DNA from: VFBF01 sp964530695
Lineage (GTDB): Bacteria > Pseudomonadota > Alphaproteobacteria > Caulobacterales > Aquidulcibacteraceae
Reading direction: 5' to 3'
Assembly: GCA_964530695.1 (NCBI GenBank)
Contig: CAZGYQ010000038.1
Coordinates: 1-29,795, forward strand
DNA length: 29,795 nt
Part shown: one piece after another, positions 15,574 to 24,619 of the stretch
Numbering within the stretch: position 1 is the first letter of the stretch
Layout: each line of letters opens with the position of its first letter
Program-made: the position numbers and the translations under genes
The notes under the pieces: model-generated
What the model was told of the DNA's origin: nothing
Seen by the model: the letters and a program-made list of their open reading frames with translations, nothing else
The model's database searches: none

Positions 15574-16884
15574 ATGAAGCGCATCGACCGATCCGTCCGC
15601 ACCCGCCCGGCCAGCCGGGGGGCCGTCCAGACCGTCGCCGTCGGCGGCGTCGAAGCCGTGCTCGACATCGTGGAGATGGGAGCGCGCGGCGACGCGCTGG
15701 CCGCCGGCGAGGACGGCCCCATCTACGTGCCCTACGCCCTGCCGGGCGAGCGGGTGCGCGCGAAAGTGACTGGCGGGCGGGCGGCAGTCCAGGTCATCGA
15801 AAGTCCGAGCGCCGAGCGCGTGGCGGCGCCGTGCGCACACTTCACGCGCTGCGGCGGCTGCCAGCTGCAGCACTGGGCCGACGTCCCCTATCTGGCGTGG
15901 AAGCGTGACGAGGTGGTGCGCGCGTTGGCGCGGCGCGGACTCGATGCCGAGGTCGATCCAATCGTCGTCGCGTGGGGCGAGGGGCGCCGCCGTGCGGCGT
16001 TCCATGCGCAGCGCGTAGGCCGCACCGTTCGTTTCGGCTTCGTCGAGCGCGGCGGCGCGCGCATCGAGCCGATCAATGCGTGTCCGGTGCTTTCGCCGGC
16101 GCTGGCGGATGCGCTGCCGCGCCTGCGCGACCTTTCCGAGGCCTTCGCGCCGGCGCGCGGCGAGATCACGCTGCAATGCCTCGCCACCGAAACCGGCCTC
16201 GACGTGTCGATCAAGGGCGCGGGCCGTCCGTCCGGCTTTGATCGCGGGCGCCTCGAATCCGCGGCGCGCATTGCTGAATCGCTTGATCTTGCGCGGCTGG
16301 CGTTCGATGGCGAAACGCTCGTGGCGCGGCGCGCGCCGATGGTGACGATCGGTTCCGCACGCGTGTTTCCGCCGCCGGGCGCGTTCCTGCAGGCGACACT
16401 GGAAGGCGAGCGCGTGCTAGGCGATCTGGTGCGCGACGCGCTCAGCGGCGCCGAGCGCGTTGCGGACCTGTTTTCCGGCGTCGGCACGTTTGCGTTGCGC
16501 GTGTGCGACTTCGCCGAGACGCATGCGGTGGAGGGCGACGCCGAAATGCTTCAGGCGTTGAAGAAGGCGGCCGATGCGGTGGGGGGCTTGCGCGGCGTAT
16601 CCATTGAAAAGCGCGATCTGCTCCGCACGCCGCTCGCGGCGCTCGAACTGAAACGCTATGATTCCGTCGTGTTCGATCCGCCCCGGTCCGGCGCCAAGTT
16701 GCAGGCTGAACAGATCGCGGCGTCGAAGGCGCGTCGCGTGGCGGCGGTGTCGTGCGATCCGGCGACCTTCGCGCGCGACGTGAAGGTGCTGGTGGACGCA
16801 GGGTTCGTGTTGAAGCGGGTGACGCCGGTGGACCAGTTTCGCTGGACGCCGCATGTGGAGGTCGTCGGGGTGCTGGAGCGATGA
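15574..16884 (+). CDS. TRAM/[4Fe-4S] class I RNA (uracil-5-)methyltransferase, RlmD/RumA-like
   Basis: The start at 15574 is chosen over an in-frame ATG at 15490 because the extra 28 residues are unlike the family and would overlap the divergent gene's start. The protein has 436 residues. A TRAM-like domain (VQTVAVGGVEAVLDIVEMG onward) comes first. Cys87, Cys93, Cys96 (CX5CX2C) and Cys170 (INACPVLSP) match the 4Fe-4S cluster ligands of RlmD. The SAM motif is VADLFSGVGTFALRV, followed by DPPRSGAKLQ, with the catalytic Cys394 in VSCDPATF. It should methylate C5 of a uridine in rRNA or tRNA; which one is not clear. It leads an operon with the YcgN-like and methyltransferase genes (overlapping ATGA). 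Confidence 0.9.
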   Translation: MKRIDRSVRTRPASRGAVQTVAVGGVEAVLDIVEMGARGDALAAGEDGPIYVPYALPGERVRAKVTGGRAAVQVIESPSAERVAAPCAHFTRCGGCQLQHWADVPYLAWKRDEVVRALARRGLDAEVDPIVVAWGEGRRRAAFHAQRVGRTVRFGFVERGGARIEPINACPVLSPALADALPRLRDLSEAFAPARGEITLQCLATETGLDVSIKGAGRPSGFDRGRLESAARIAESLDLARLAFDGETLVARRAPMVTIGSARVFPPPGAFLQATLEGERVLGDLVRDALSGAERVADLFSGVGTFALRVCDFAETHAVEGDAEMLQALKKAADAVGGLRGVSIEKRDLLRTPLAALELKRYDSVVFDPPRSGAKLQAEQIAASKARRVAAVSCDPATFARDVKVLVDAGFVLKRVTPVDQFRWTPHVEVVGVLER

Positions 16885-17426
16885 CGGCTGCAAAGCGCAA
16901 GAAGGCCGAGCCGGAACTGCCGTTCTGGAAAACCAAGGCGCTCGCCGAAATGAACCCGCAGGAGTGGGAATCGCTCTGCGACGGCTGCGGCAAGTGCTGC
17001 CTCATCGGCCTGGAGGACGCCGACACGGGCGAAATCTACCTGACTGATGTCGCGTGCAAACAGCTCGATAGCGCGACCTGCCAGTGCAAGGACTATGCGA
17101 ACCGCAAGAAGATCGTGCCCGACTGCGTGCGCCTCACGCCGAAAAACGTGCCGCGCTACAAGTGGATTCCGAAGACCTGCGCGTACCGGCTCGTGTCGGA
17201 GGGCAAGGAGCTTTTCTGGTGGCACCCTCTGGTCAGCGGCGACCGCGACACCGTGCATCAGGCCAACGTCTCCGTGCGCGGCAAGACGCGGCCGGAAGGG
17301 CGCCTCAAGGTGCAGGGCCTGATGAAGCGCATCACCAAATGGCCCCAACCTCTTGAGAAGGAGCCGGTTGAGAAGCCGCCGGCGAAAGTGAAGCGGAAGG
17401 TCGCGAAGAAGGGGACAGCGGGATGA
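16881..17426 (+). CDS. YcgN-like (UPF0260) cysteine-cluster protein
   Basis: The 181-residue protein starts at an ATG that overlaps the preceding stop (ATGA). The cysteine cluster SLCDGCGKCCLIGLED, later TCQCKDY and VPDCVRL, plus WIPKTCAYRL, identify the YcgN/YkgJ-type family. In this family the Cys set is thought to bind zinc or iron-sulfur; a biochemical role is not settled. The last 25 residues are Lys/Pro-rich and variable. It overlaps the next gene by 4 bases as well, so it is firmly part of the operon. Confidence 0.93.
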   Translation: MTAAKRKKAEPELPFWKTKALAEMNPQEWESLCDGCGKCCLIGLEDADTGEIYLTDVACKQLDSATCQCKDYANRKKIVPDCVRLTPKNVPRYKWIPKTCAYRLVSEGKELFWWHPLVSGDRDTVHQANVSVRGKTRPEGRLKVQGLMKRITKWPQPLEKEPVEKPPAKVKRKVAKKGTAG

Positions 17427-18487
17427 GCCTGGTGGAAGACGTCGGACGCCTCGCCGGTCGCGCGCGCTACACGCTCACGCAGGGCGCACGCGTCGCATGG
17501 TACGCCTCGCACTATCTCGCAGCCCGTCGCATCTCGAAGCCGTTCGATCGTCCCGGCGAACCGAAGTTCCGTCCAGACGCGCCGGCCGGCGACAAGAAGC
17601 GCATCCGTCAGGCCTTCACTGACCTTTTCGCCGCCGACCGCGCCAACATAGACGCCGGCCTCTATCCCGCGCCGCGCGACCTGAGCGTCGCAAAGTTGCT
17701 GCGCGCTTTCGAGGACAGTCTCCGTTTTTTCCGCGACGTGCCGCGCGTGGACGAACGGCGCGTGGAACGGCGCGGCGTCGAGGTGCGCTCCAACGCCGAT
17801 CGCTCGCGCTATCCGGCGTATTATCTGCAGAACTTCCACTACCAGAGCGGCGGCTGGCTGACCGAAGAAAGCGCTGAACTCTACGACACGCAGGTCGAAG
17901 TGCTGTTCGCCGGCGCGGCGGACGCCATGCGGAGGATCGCACTCGGCTCGCTCGCGCGGGGACTGAAGGGACGCGATCAGCGGGGCGTGAAGCTTCTGGA
18001 TCTCGCCTGCGGCAACGGCCGGTTTCTGACGCAGATTCTCGACGCCTTCCCCCGCATGCCGGTCACGGGCCTCGATCTGTCTCCGGCGTATGCAGACGCC
18101 GCGCGGGCGCGCGTGAAGGCGTGGCGGCAGGCCGAGATCGTCGTCGGTCAGGCCGAAGCGCTGCCGTTCGCGGACGCGAGCCTTGATGCGATGACATGCG
18201 TCTATCTCTTCCACGAACTGCCGCCGCGCGTACGTCGCGACGCGGCGAAGGAAATCGCGCGCGTCCTGAAGCCGGGCGGCGTCCTCGTGTTCGCTGATTC
18301 CCTGCAGACGGGCGATGCGCCCGATCTCGACCGGATGATCGAGTATTTCCCCGTCGGCTTCCACGAGCCGTTTTACGGGTCGTACCAGCAGGAAGATCTC
18401 GCCGGGCTTTTCGGCGAAGCGGGGCTCAGGCTCGAGGAAACGGAGCTGGCGTTCCTGACGAAGGTCATGCGGTTCAGGCGCACCTGA
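17423..18487 (+). CDS. Class I SAM-dependent methyltransferase (UbiE-like) with long N-terminal region
   Basis: The 354-residue protein has its SAM-binding motif I, VKLLDLACGNGRFLTQIL, only at residue about 189. Then follow GLDLSPAYADAARARV, an AEALPFADASLDAMTCVYLF motif and RVLKPGGVLVFADSLQ. These are Methyltransf_11/UbiE marks. The first 185 residues are not a recognised catalytic domain. They include an FHYQSGGWLTEESAELYDTQ segment that leads into the Rossmann part and may hold the substrate. The substrate is unknown. It is the last gene of the RNA-methyltransferase/YcgN operon; the M20 peptidase follows 64 bases later with its own ribosome-binding site. Confidence 0.85.
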   Translation: MSLVEDVGRLAGRARYTLTQGARVAWYASHYLAARRISKPFDRPGEPKFRPDAPAGDKKRIRQAFTDLFAADRANIDAGLYPAPRDLSVAKLLRAFEDSLRFFRDVPRVDERRVERRGVEVRSNADRSRYPAYYLQNFHYQSGGWLTEESAELYDTQVEVLFAGAADAMRRIALGSLARGLKGRDQRGVKLLDLACGNGRFLTQILDAFPRMPVTGLDLSPAYADAARARVKAWRQAEIVVGQAEALPFADASLDAMTCVYLFHELPPRVRRDAAKEIARVLKPGGVLVFADSLQTGDAPDLDRMIEYFPVGFHEPFYGSYQQEDLAGLFGEAGLRLEETELAFLTKVMRFRRT

Positions 18488-18551
18488 AGTCCGCCGCTAT
18501 TGCCAAGCCGCGCGTGCGCTTCCAGCATGGCGCGTCATCGGGGAGATCGTC

Positions 18552-19964
18552 ATGTTCGTCTGCAAGTTCGCGCGCATCGTCGGCGCGTTCGTATTCCTCG
18601 TCCTTGCAGGCGAGGCGCATGCAGAGGGCCCGGGCGCGGCCGAACGGGCGCAGGCGCGCGAGATCTACAGCCGCATCGTGGGCATGGACACTTCCGTGGA
18701 AGGCAAGCGCACGCCGGAGATGGCGGCGTATCTCGCGGGCCGCTTCCGCGCGGCGGGCTTCCCCGACAGCGACATCCACGTGCTGCCGCACGGAGAGACG
18801 GCTTCCCTCGTCGTGCGGTATCGCGGCGACGGCTCGGGCGGACGCCCGATCCTGCTGATGGCGCACATGGACGTGGTCACCGCGCATCGCGGCGACTGGC
18901 AGCGCGATCCGTTCACGCTCGTGGAAGAGAACGGCTATTTCTTCGGACGCGGCGCATCCGACAACAAGTCTGGCGTGGCGATCCTGACCTCGCTCTTCAT
19001 CACGCTGCGCGGCGAGGGCTTCCAGCCCACCCGTGACCTCATCATCGCCTTCACCGGCGACGAGGAGACGGTCGGCCTCACGGCGACATCCCTCGTGCGC
19101 GAGCACCGCGATCTCATCGACGCGGAATTCGCGCTGAACACCGACGCGGGCGGCGGCGGCCTCGACGAAGCGACCGGCGCGCCGGTGGGGTATTTCCTGC
19201 AGACGGCGGAAAAGACGTTCGCGAGCTTTTCGCTCACGGCGCGCAATCCGGGCGGCCATTCTTCGCAGCCGCGCCCCGACAACGCGATCTATGAGGTGAT
19301 GGATGCGCTCTCGCGCGTGCGCGCCTACCAGTTTCCGGTGATGTGGAACGACACGACGCTCGCAAGCTTCCGTACCACAGGCCCGTCGGTCGAGGGCGCC
19401 ATCGGCGCAGCCATGGTGCGGTTCGCCGCGCGTCCGGGGGACCGCCGCGCGGCGGCGACGCTCTCGGCAAGCCCGTTCCACGTGGGGCAACTGCGCACGA
19501 CCTGTATCCCGACGCTGCTCGCGGGCGGGCATGCCGACAACGCGCTGCCGCAGAGCGCCGCAGCGACCGTGAACTGCCGCATCTTCCCGGGCGTGGCGAT
19601 CTCAACGGTGCAGGAAAAGCTGCAGGAGCTCGCCGGCGCAAAGATCGAGGTGAAGCCTCTCCAGAGCAACTACATCTCCAGCGACGCCTCGCCCCTGCGG
19701 CCGGACGTGCTTGCGGCGGCGACGGCCGCGGTGCATGCGAACTATCCCGGCGTGACGGTGACGCCGAGCATGTCGGCGGGCGCCACGGACGGCGTGTTCT
19801 ACCGCGCCGCCGGCATTCCGACCTACGGCGTCGGCGAAATCTTCAGCAAGGACAGCGACGATCTCGCGCACGGGCTCAATGAACGCGTGTCGGTGACGAG
19901 CTTCTACAACGGGCTCACGCACTGGCGCGTGCTGCTGACGACGCTGGCCGGGAAGAAGGGATAG
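18552..19964 (+). CDS. Exported M20-family metallopeptidase
   Basis: The 470-residue protein has a signal peptide (hydrophobic residues to about 25, cut near EAHA) and the M20/M28-like di-zinc site. Ligand or catalytic residues visible are His105 and Asp107 in LMAHMDVV, Asp137 in RGASDNKSG, Glu171-Glu172 in TGDEET, Asp198 in NTDAGG and His440 in LAHGLNER. A dimerisation-type insert follows residue 210. GGGGAGA lies 6 bases before the ATG. It probably cleaves small peptides or N-acyl amino acids in the periplasm; specificity cannot be read. It is on the same strand as the methyltransferase but may have its own promoter. The P-type ATPase gene starts 94 bases after it. Confidence 0.93.
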   Translation: MFVCKFARIVGAFVFLVLAGEAHAEGPGAAERAQAREIYSRIVGMDTSVEGKRTPEMAAYLAGRFRAAGFPDSDIHVLPHGETASLVVRYRGDGSGGRPILLMAHMDVVTAHRGDWQRDPFTLVEENGYFFGRGASDNKSGVAILTSLFITLRGEGFQPTRDLIIAFTGDEETVGLTATSLVREHRDLIDAEFALNTDAGGGGLDEATGAPVGYFLQTAEKTFASFSLTARNPGGHSSQPRPDNAIYEVMDALSRVRAYQFPVMWNDTTLASFRTTGPSVEGAIGAAMVRFAARPGDRRAAATLSASPFHVGQLRTTCIPTLLAGGHADNALPQSAAATVNCRIFPGVAISTVQEKLQELAGAKIEVKPLQSNYISSDASPLRPDVLAAATAAVHANYPGVTVTPSMSAGATDGVFYRAAGIPTYGVGEIFSKDSDDLAHGLNERVSVTSFYNGLTHWRVLLTTLAGKKG

Positions 19965-20058
19965 AGCGCGGCTTGCGTCTCGTCTGGAAGGTAGAGATCG
20001 CGGTCGCAACGCGAAGCTGATAGAACGTGTCGACTGTCGCCTTTTCGCCGGGACGTTC

Positions 20059-22665
20059 ATGGACGAGCCGACCATTGACGCCGCCTGGCATGCCCTCGAT
20101 GCGCCGCAGTGCCTGCAACGTCTCGCCGTCGATCCGGCGTCGGGGCTGAGCAGCGAGGTCGCGGCGGAGCGTCATGCCCGCGACGGTCCCAACGTCATGG
20201 CGGAGGGCGCGCGCAGGCCGCTCTGGCGCATGGCGCTGGACCAGTTCAGCGACTTCATGATCCTCGTGCTGATCGCCGCGGCGATCATCTCGGGAATTGT
20301 GGGCGATCCGAAGGACTCGATCGCCGTCGTGGTGATCATCCTCATCAATGCGGCGATCGGCTTTGCTCAGGAATACCGCGCGGAAAACGCCATCGCCGCG
20401 CTCAAGCGGATGGCTGCGCCGCATGCGCGCGTGCGCCGGGACGGGGCCGTCGAGACGATCGACGCCGAAGCGCTTGTCGTCGGCGATATCGTGCTGCTCG
20501 AAGCGGGCGCGGTGGCGCCTGCCGATCTGCGCCTGATCGAGACCGCGCGCCTGCAATGCGCCGAGGCGGTGCTGACGGGCGAATCCGCCCCCGTGGACAA
20601 GGATGCGGCCTTCGTCGCGCGCGCCGATGCGCCGGTCGGCGAACGCCGCGGCATGGCCTACAAGGGCGCGCTCACGACCAACGGGCGCGGCGTCGGCGTG
20701 GTCGTCGCCATCGGCCGCCACACCGAATTCGGCAAGATCGCCAACCTGATCCGCGGCGCCGAGGAAGCGAAGTCGCCGCTGCAGCGCAGGCTCGCGCGGT
20801 TCGGCGCACGCCTGGCGTGGGCGGTTCTCGTCATCTGTGCGGTCGTGTTCGCGGCCGGCGTGTTGCGCGGCGAGCCGCCGACGCTGATGCTGCTCACGGC
20901 GGTGAGCCTTGCGGTTGCGGCGATCCCCGAGGCGCTGCCGGCGGTCATTTCCATTGCGCTCGCGGTCGGCGCGTTCCGGATGGCGCGCCAGCACGCCCTC
21001 ATCCGCAAATTGCCCGCCGTCGAGACCCTTGGATCGGTGACCTACGTCTGCACCGACAAGACCGGCACCCTCACCGAAAACCGCATGCGCATGGAAGCGG
21101 CCTGGGCGCCGGCGGCGTCGGGTGAACCTTCGCAGGATTTCTATCGCGCCCTCGCGCTCTGCAACGATGCGCAGCCCGGAACCGACCGCGCCATCGGCGA
21201 TCCGACCGAAATCGCGCTGATGGAGGCGGCCGCGGCGCACGGCTTCGTCAAGCCCGACATCGACGCCGCCGCGCCGCGTCTGGCGGAACTGCCGTTCAGT
21301 TCGGAACGACGGCGCATGAGCACGCTCCATCACCTCGATGGCGCGCATGTCTCGGTCGTCAAGGGCGCGGTGGAAGCGCTGGCGCCGCGGCTGGCGCGCA
21401 CGCATGGGGAGGCAGGCGCAGCGCCGCTCGACCTGGACGCCATGCACGCGCAGGCCGAGCGGATGGCGGCTGCGGGATTGCGCGTCATCGCCGTGGCGCA
21501 ACGCAGCTTCGCCGACAATCCCGGAGAGATGGACGCACTCGAGGAAGATCTCGTCTTTCTCGGTCTCGCCGGCCTCGCCGATCCTCCGCGCGCCGGCGTG
21601 AAGGAGGCGATCGCGCTCTGCAAGGCCGCCGGCGTCACGCCTGTCATGATCACCGGCGACCACGCCGGCACCGCGCGCGCCATCGCCCTGCGGCTCGGCG
21701 TCATCGACGACGCGCAGGACGCCGTGATGACCGGCGAGGAACTGGCGACACTGTCACCGGACGCGCTCGCCGATCGCGCGCGCCACGTGCGCGTCTATGC
21801 GCGCGTCGATCCGGCGCAGAAGATCCGCATCGTCGAAGCCCTGCAGGCGAACGGCGAATATGTCGCCATGACCGGCGACGGCGTGAACGACGCGCCCGCG
21901 CTCAAGCGCGCCGAAATCGGCGTGGCCATGGGCCGCGACGGATCGGACGTGGCGCGCGAAGCGGCGCACATGATCCTCACCGACGACAATTTCTCCACCA
22001 TCGTGCGCGCCATCCGCGAAGGCCGGCGCATCTACGACAACGTGCGCAAGTTCATCCGCTACACGATGACCAGCAACGCCGGGGAGATCTGGACGATCTT
22101 CCTCGCGCCGTTCGTGGGCATGCCGATCCCTCTGCTGCCCATCCACATTCTCTGGATCAACCTCGTCACCGACGGTCTGCCGGGGCTGACGCTCGCGGGC
22201 GAACGCGCCGAGCGCGATGTCATGTCCCGCCCGCCGCGGCCGCCGAACGAGAGCGTGTTCGCGCACGCCATGGCGTCTCACATCCTGTGGGTCGGCTTCC
22301 TGATGGGCGCGGTGTGCCTGCTCGTGCAGGCTTGGGCGCTGCATACGGGATCGCCGAACTGGCAGACGATGGTGTTCACGGTGCTCACGCTCTCCCAGCT
22401 CGGGCATTGCCTGGCCGTGCGTTCGGAAAAGAACCTGCTGATCGAGATCGGGCTCGCATCGAACCCGCCGCTGCTGTGGACCGTCGCGATCACCGCGCTG
22501 CTCCAGATGGCGACGATCTATGTTCCGGCCCTGCAGCCGATCTTTCACACAAAGGCGCTGACGGCGACCGAGCTCATCGTGTGCATCAGTGCGTCGTGCG
22601 TGGTTTTCGTCGCCGTGGAGATCGAGAAGCTCGTCCGCCGCCGCGGCGCGGGCCAGCGCGCATGA
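20059..22665 (+). CDS. P2A-type (calcium-like) P-type ATPase
   Basis: The 868-residue protein has all P-type ATPase marks: TGESAPVDKD (173-182), the phosphorylated Asp333 in CTDKTGTLTEN, MITGD (530-534) and TGDGVNDAP (605-613). Ion-site residues follow the SERCA pattern: Glu291 in IPEALP (M4), Asn673 and Glu676 in TSNAGE (M5), Asn701, Thr704 and Asp705 in NLVTDGLPG (M6). The SERCA Glu908 position in M8 is Gln780 (TLSQLGHCL). This fits a P2A calcium or manganese exporter of the inner membrane. The N terminus starts with a cation-ATPase N domain (TIDAAWHALDAPQCLQRLAV). It is not obviously in an operon. Confidence 0.93.
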   Translation: MDEPTIDAAWHALDAPQCLQRLAVDPASGLSSEVAAERHARDGPNVMAEGARRPLWRMALDQFSDFMILVLIAAAIISGIVGDPKDSIAVVVIILINAAIGFAQEYRAENAIAALKRMAAPHARVRRDGAVETIDAEALVVGDIVLLEAGAVAPADLRLIETARLQCAEAVLTGESAPVDKDAAFVARADAPVGERRGMAYKGALTTNGRGVGVVVAIGRHTEFGKIANLIRGAEEAKSPLQRRLARFGARLAWAVLVICAVVFAAGVLRGEPPTLMLLTAVSLAVAAIPEALPAVISIALAVGAFRMARQHALIRKLPAVETLGSVTYVCTDKTGTLTENRMRMEAAWAPAASGEPSQDFYRALALCNDAQPGTDRAIGDPTEIALMEAAAAHGFVKPDIDAAAPRLAELPFSSERRRMSTLHHLDGAHVSVVKGAVEALAPRLARTHGEAGAAPLDLDAMHAQAERMAAAGLRVIAVAQRSFADNPGEMDALEEDLVFLGLAGLADPPRAGVKEAIALCKAAGVTPVMITGDHAGTARAIALRLGVIDDAQDAVMTGEELATLSPDALADRARHVRVYARVDPAQKIRIVEALQANGEYVAMTGDGVNDAPALKRAEIGVAMGRDGSDVAREAAHMILTDDNFSTIVRAIREGRRIYDNVRKFIRYTMTSNAGEIWTIFLAPFVGMPIPLLPIHILWINLVTDGLPGLTLAGERAERDVMSRPPRPPNESVFAHAMASHILWVGFLMGAVCLLVQAWALHTGSPNWQTMVFTVLTLSQLGHCLAVRSEKNLLIEIGLASNPPLLWTVAITALLQMATIYVPALQPIFHTKALTATELIVCISASCVVFVAVEIEKLVRRRGAGQRA

Positions 22666-22732
22666 TGCGACTGCTATGTGAGAGGTGTTTGCGGCGCGCT
22701 CGTATGGGTGTTCGCCGGGCGCCGTTTCTGTC

Positions 22733-22779
22733 CCTTCTCCCCTTGAGGGGAGAAGGTGGCCGCGCAGCGGCCGGATGAG
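22733..22779 (+). repeat. Two-hairpin intergenic repeat, copy 1
   Basis: CCTTCTCCCC and GGGGAGAAGG (22733-22756, TTGA between) form a perfect 10-bp hairpin. After TGGCC comes a second hairpin, GGCCGC/GCGGCC (22758-22772), and the tail GGATGAG. The element sits 68 bases after the calcium-ATPase stop. The same layout recurs at 23415-23466, 28796-28849 and 28935-28984. Confidence 0.8.
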
Positions 22780-22875
22780 TGGATGCCAGTGCGTCTGGAC
22801 TTGGCCCTGTGCGGACACCGTCCCGTCCGACGCCTATGTTACGATTAAGCCCTAACCAGAGCGGGAAACGAAACC

Positions 22876-23364
22876 ATGACCGAATTGTTTGGCTTTCCGC
22901 TGGGGCACAGGTCCTTCTTCCTTGGCCAAATTTCCGAACCTGCAACCAATCGACTGCGGCTCCTGCTTATCGAGGCAGAGGCACAAGGTCCGGTGATTGA
23001 ATCTGTGGGCGACATCGACATCCCAGGCCGGGAGGTGTTGCCGCTGAATCAAACGGACGCACTCGTGGTCTTCTGGAAATCATACGTCAGTTACGCTGTG
23101 CGAAATGAGTCCTACGCTCTTGAAAAGGGGGCGCCGAACCTAGTGAATATGCTGATTGAGAGAGACACGTCCGCTTTCCGAGATTTCATCAGCAGCGCGA
23201 CCTGGGCGACCGACGACTACCCCGGAAGGCTTCGTCATTTCGAAGTTATCTGCGAGCATCACGTGATCGATGTCATCAGCACGGATGCGCCCGTGGTTAC
23301 TCGTGAGACTGTAGACCCCGGCGACCTAATGATATCGACAGTTCGGGTTATTAGTCTGGCCTAG
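22876..23364 (+). CDS. Hypothetical protein, repeat-flanked orphan
   Basis: The 162-residue protein (MTELFGFPLGHRSFFLGQ...) has no signal peptide or membrane segment. It looks like a soluble alpha/beta protein with a DALVVFWKSYVSYAVRNES stretch and an LRHFEVICEHHVIDVIS strand. No family is recognised; it reads like the small cytosolic proteins found among immunity or accessory genes. Codons are visibly AT-richer than in its neighbours. Inverted copies of the same two-hairpin repeat lie on both sides (22733-22779 and 23415-23466), suggesting that it came as a unit. The start is the first ATG with only a weak purine run before it, so it could begin elsewhere. Confidence 0.65.
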   Translation: MTELFGFPLGHRSFFLGQISEPATNRLRLLLIEAEAQGPVIESVGDIDIPGREVLPLNQTDALVVFWKSYVSYAVRNESYALEKGAPNLVNMLIERDTSAFRDFISSATWATDDYPGRLRHFEVICEHHVIDVISTDAPVVTRETVDPGDLMISTVRVISLA

Positions 23365-23414
23365 TGTCCACTCCCGGCGAAAAGCCGACGCGCAATCACT
23401 TCCGGCCCCTAGCC

Positions 23415-23466
23415 CCTCATCCGGTCTCGCTGCACTCGACCACCTTCTCCCCTCAAGGGGAGAAGG
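23415..23466 (-). repeat. Two-hairpin intergenic repeat, copy 2 (inverted)
   Basis: On the minus strand this reads CCTTCTCCCC-TTGA-GGGGAGAAGG, then TGGTC...GACC and GGATGAGGGG, the same layout as copy 1. It lies between the stop of the orphan gene and the stop of aroC, which converge here, and could act as a two-way transcript end. Confidence 0.8.
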
Positions 23467-23504
23467 AACGAGAGCGGTGTCCGCCCCGGTCCAACACCAG
23501 CCCC

Positions 23505-24611
23505 TCAGCCGCCCATCTGTCCCCGGTGCCGCAGGGCGTGATCGGCCAGCACGCACGCGAGCATCGCTTCGGCCACCGGCGCGGCGCGGATGCCGACGCA
23601 CGGGTCGTGACGGCCCTTGGTGGAGACTTCCGTGTCGCGGCCGTCGCTGGTGATGGACTTGCGTGGTTTGAGGATCGAGGAGGTGGGCTTCACGGCGAAG
23701 CGGGCGACGATGTCCTGTCCGGTGGAAATGCCGCCGAGAATGCCGCCGGCGTTGTTGGAATGGAAGACGGGCTTGCCGTCATTGCCTGCGGTCATCTCGT
23801 CGGCGTTGAGTTCGCCTGAAAGCATGGCGGCGGAAAAGCCCGCGCCTATCTCCACGCCCTTCACGGCGTTGATGCTCATCAGCGCCTGCGCGATGTCGGC
23901 GTCGAGCTTGGCGTAGACCGGGGCGCCGAGGCCCGCGGGGAATCCGCTGGCGATCACCTCCACCACCGCGCCGCGCGAGGAGCCGGCCTTGCGCGCGGCG
24001 TCGAGATCGATCTCCCAGCGCGCGGCGGCGTCCGCATCGGGGCACCAGAAGACGTTGCGCTCGGTCTCGTCCCAATCCCAGACGCTGCGGTCGATGGCGT
24101 CGGGGCCGATCTGGATGAGCGCCGCGCGGATCGACACGGCCTCGCCGTAGAGGTGCGAGAGCACCTTGCGCGCAACGCCGCCCGCCGCCACCCGCGCCGC
24201 CGTCTCGCGCGCCGAGGAGCGTCCGCCGCCGCGATAGTCGCGCACGCCGTACTTGGCGTCGTAGGTATAGTCGGCGTGGCCCGGCCGGTAGGCGTCGCGG
24301 ATCTCGGAATAGTCTTTTGAGCGCTGGTCCACGTTTTCGATCAGCAGCGAGATCGGCGTGCCGGTGGTGACGGGGCCGCCTGTCTTTTCGTCTTCGAACA
24401 CGCCGGAGAGGATCTTCACCGCGTCCGGTTCCTGGCGCTGGGTGACGAAGCGGCTCACGCCCGGCCGGCGGCGGTCGAGCCAGTGCTGCAGGTCCTCCGC
24501 GGTCAGCCGCACGCCCGGCGGGCAGCCGTCGACGACGCAACCGAGGGCCGGCCCATGGCTCTCGCCCCAGGTGGTGACGCGGAAAAGATGGCCAAAGGTA
24601 TTGTGGGACAT
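23505..24611 (-). CDS. aroC: Chorismate synthase
   Basis: The 368-residue product is read from the ATG at 24611, whose MSHNTFGHLFRVTTWGESHG start is typical of the family. The frame is open 18 codons further upstream, but that would overlap the preceding gene. Other marks are GCVVDGCPPGVRL, GGGRSSARETAARVAAGGVA in the middle, and the C-terminal RHDPCVGIRAAPVAEAMLAC. The enzyme makes chorismate from EPSP using reduced FMN, the last step of the shikimate pathway. There is no clear Shine-Dalgarno before the ATG, and it begins 8 bases after the stop of the ART-like gene, so its translation may be coupled to that gene or to an earlier promoter. Confidence 0.96.
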   Translation of the reverse strand: MSHNTFGHLFRVTTWGESHGPALGCVVDGCPPGVRLTAEDLQHWLDRRRPGVSRFVTQRQEPDAVKILSGVFEDEKTGGPVTTGTPISLLIENVDQRSKDYSEIRDAYRPGHADYTYDAKYGVRDYRGGGRSSARETAARVAAGGVARKVLSHLYGEAVSIRAALIQIGPDAIDRSVWDWDETERNVFWCPDADAAARWEIDLDAARKAGSSRGAVVEVIASGFPAGLGAPVYAKLDADIAQALMSINAVKGVEIGAGFSAAMLSGELNADEMTAGNDGKPVFHSNNAGGILGGISTGQDIVARFAVKPTSSILKPRKSITSDGRDTEVSTKGRHDPCVGIRAAPVAEAMLACVLADHALRHRGQMGG

Positions 24612-24619
24612 GATGGAGG

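Noticed and set aside
19915..21663. Long minus-strand open frame across the P-type ATPase
   Set aside because: Arg/Asp/Gly-rich shadow sequence without domains; the ATPase is certain on the plus strand.
22733..23466. Insertion sequence carrying the orphan gene
   Set aside because: The flanking repeats are two-hairpin intergenic elements and the gene has no transposase features; no target duplication was seen.
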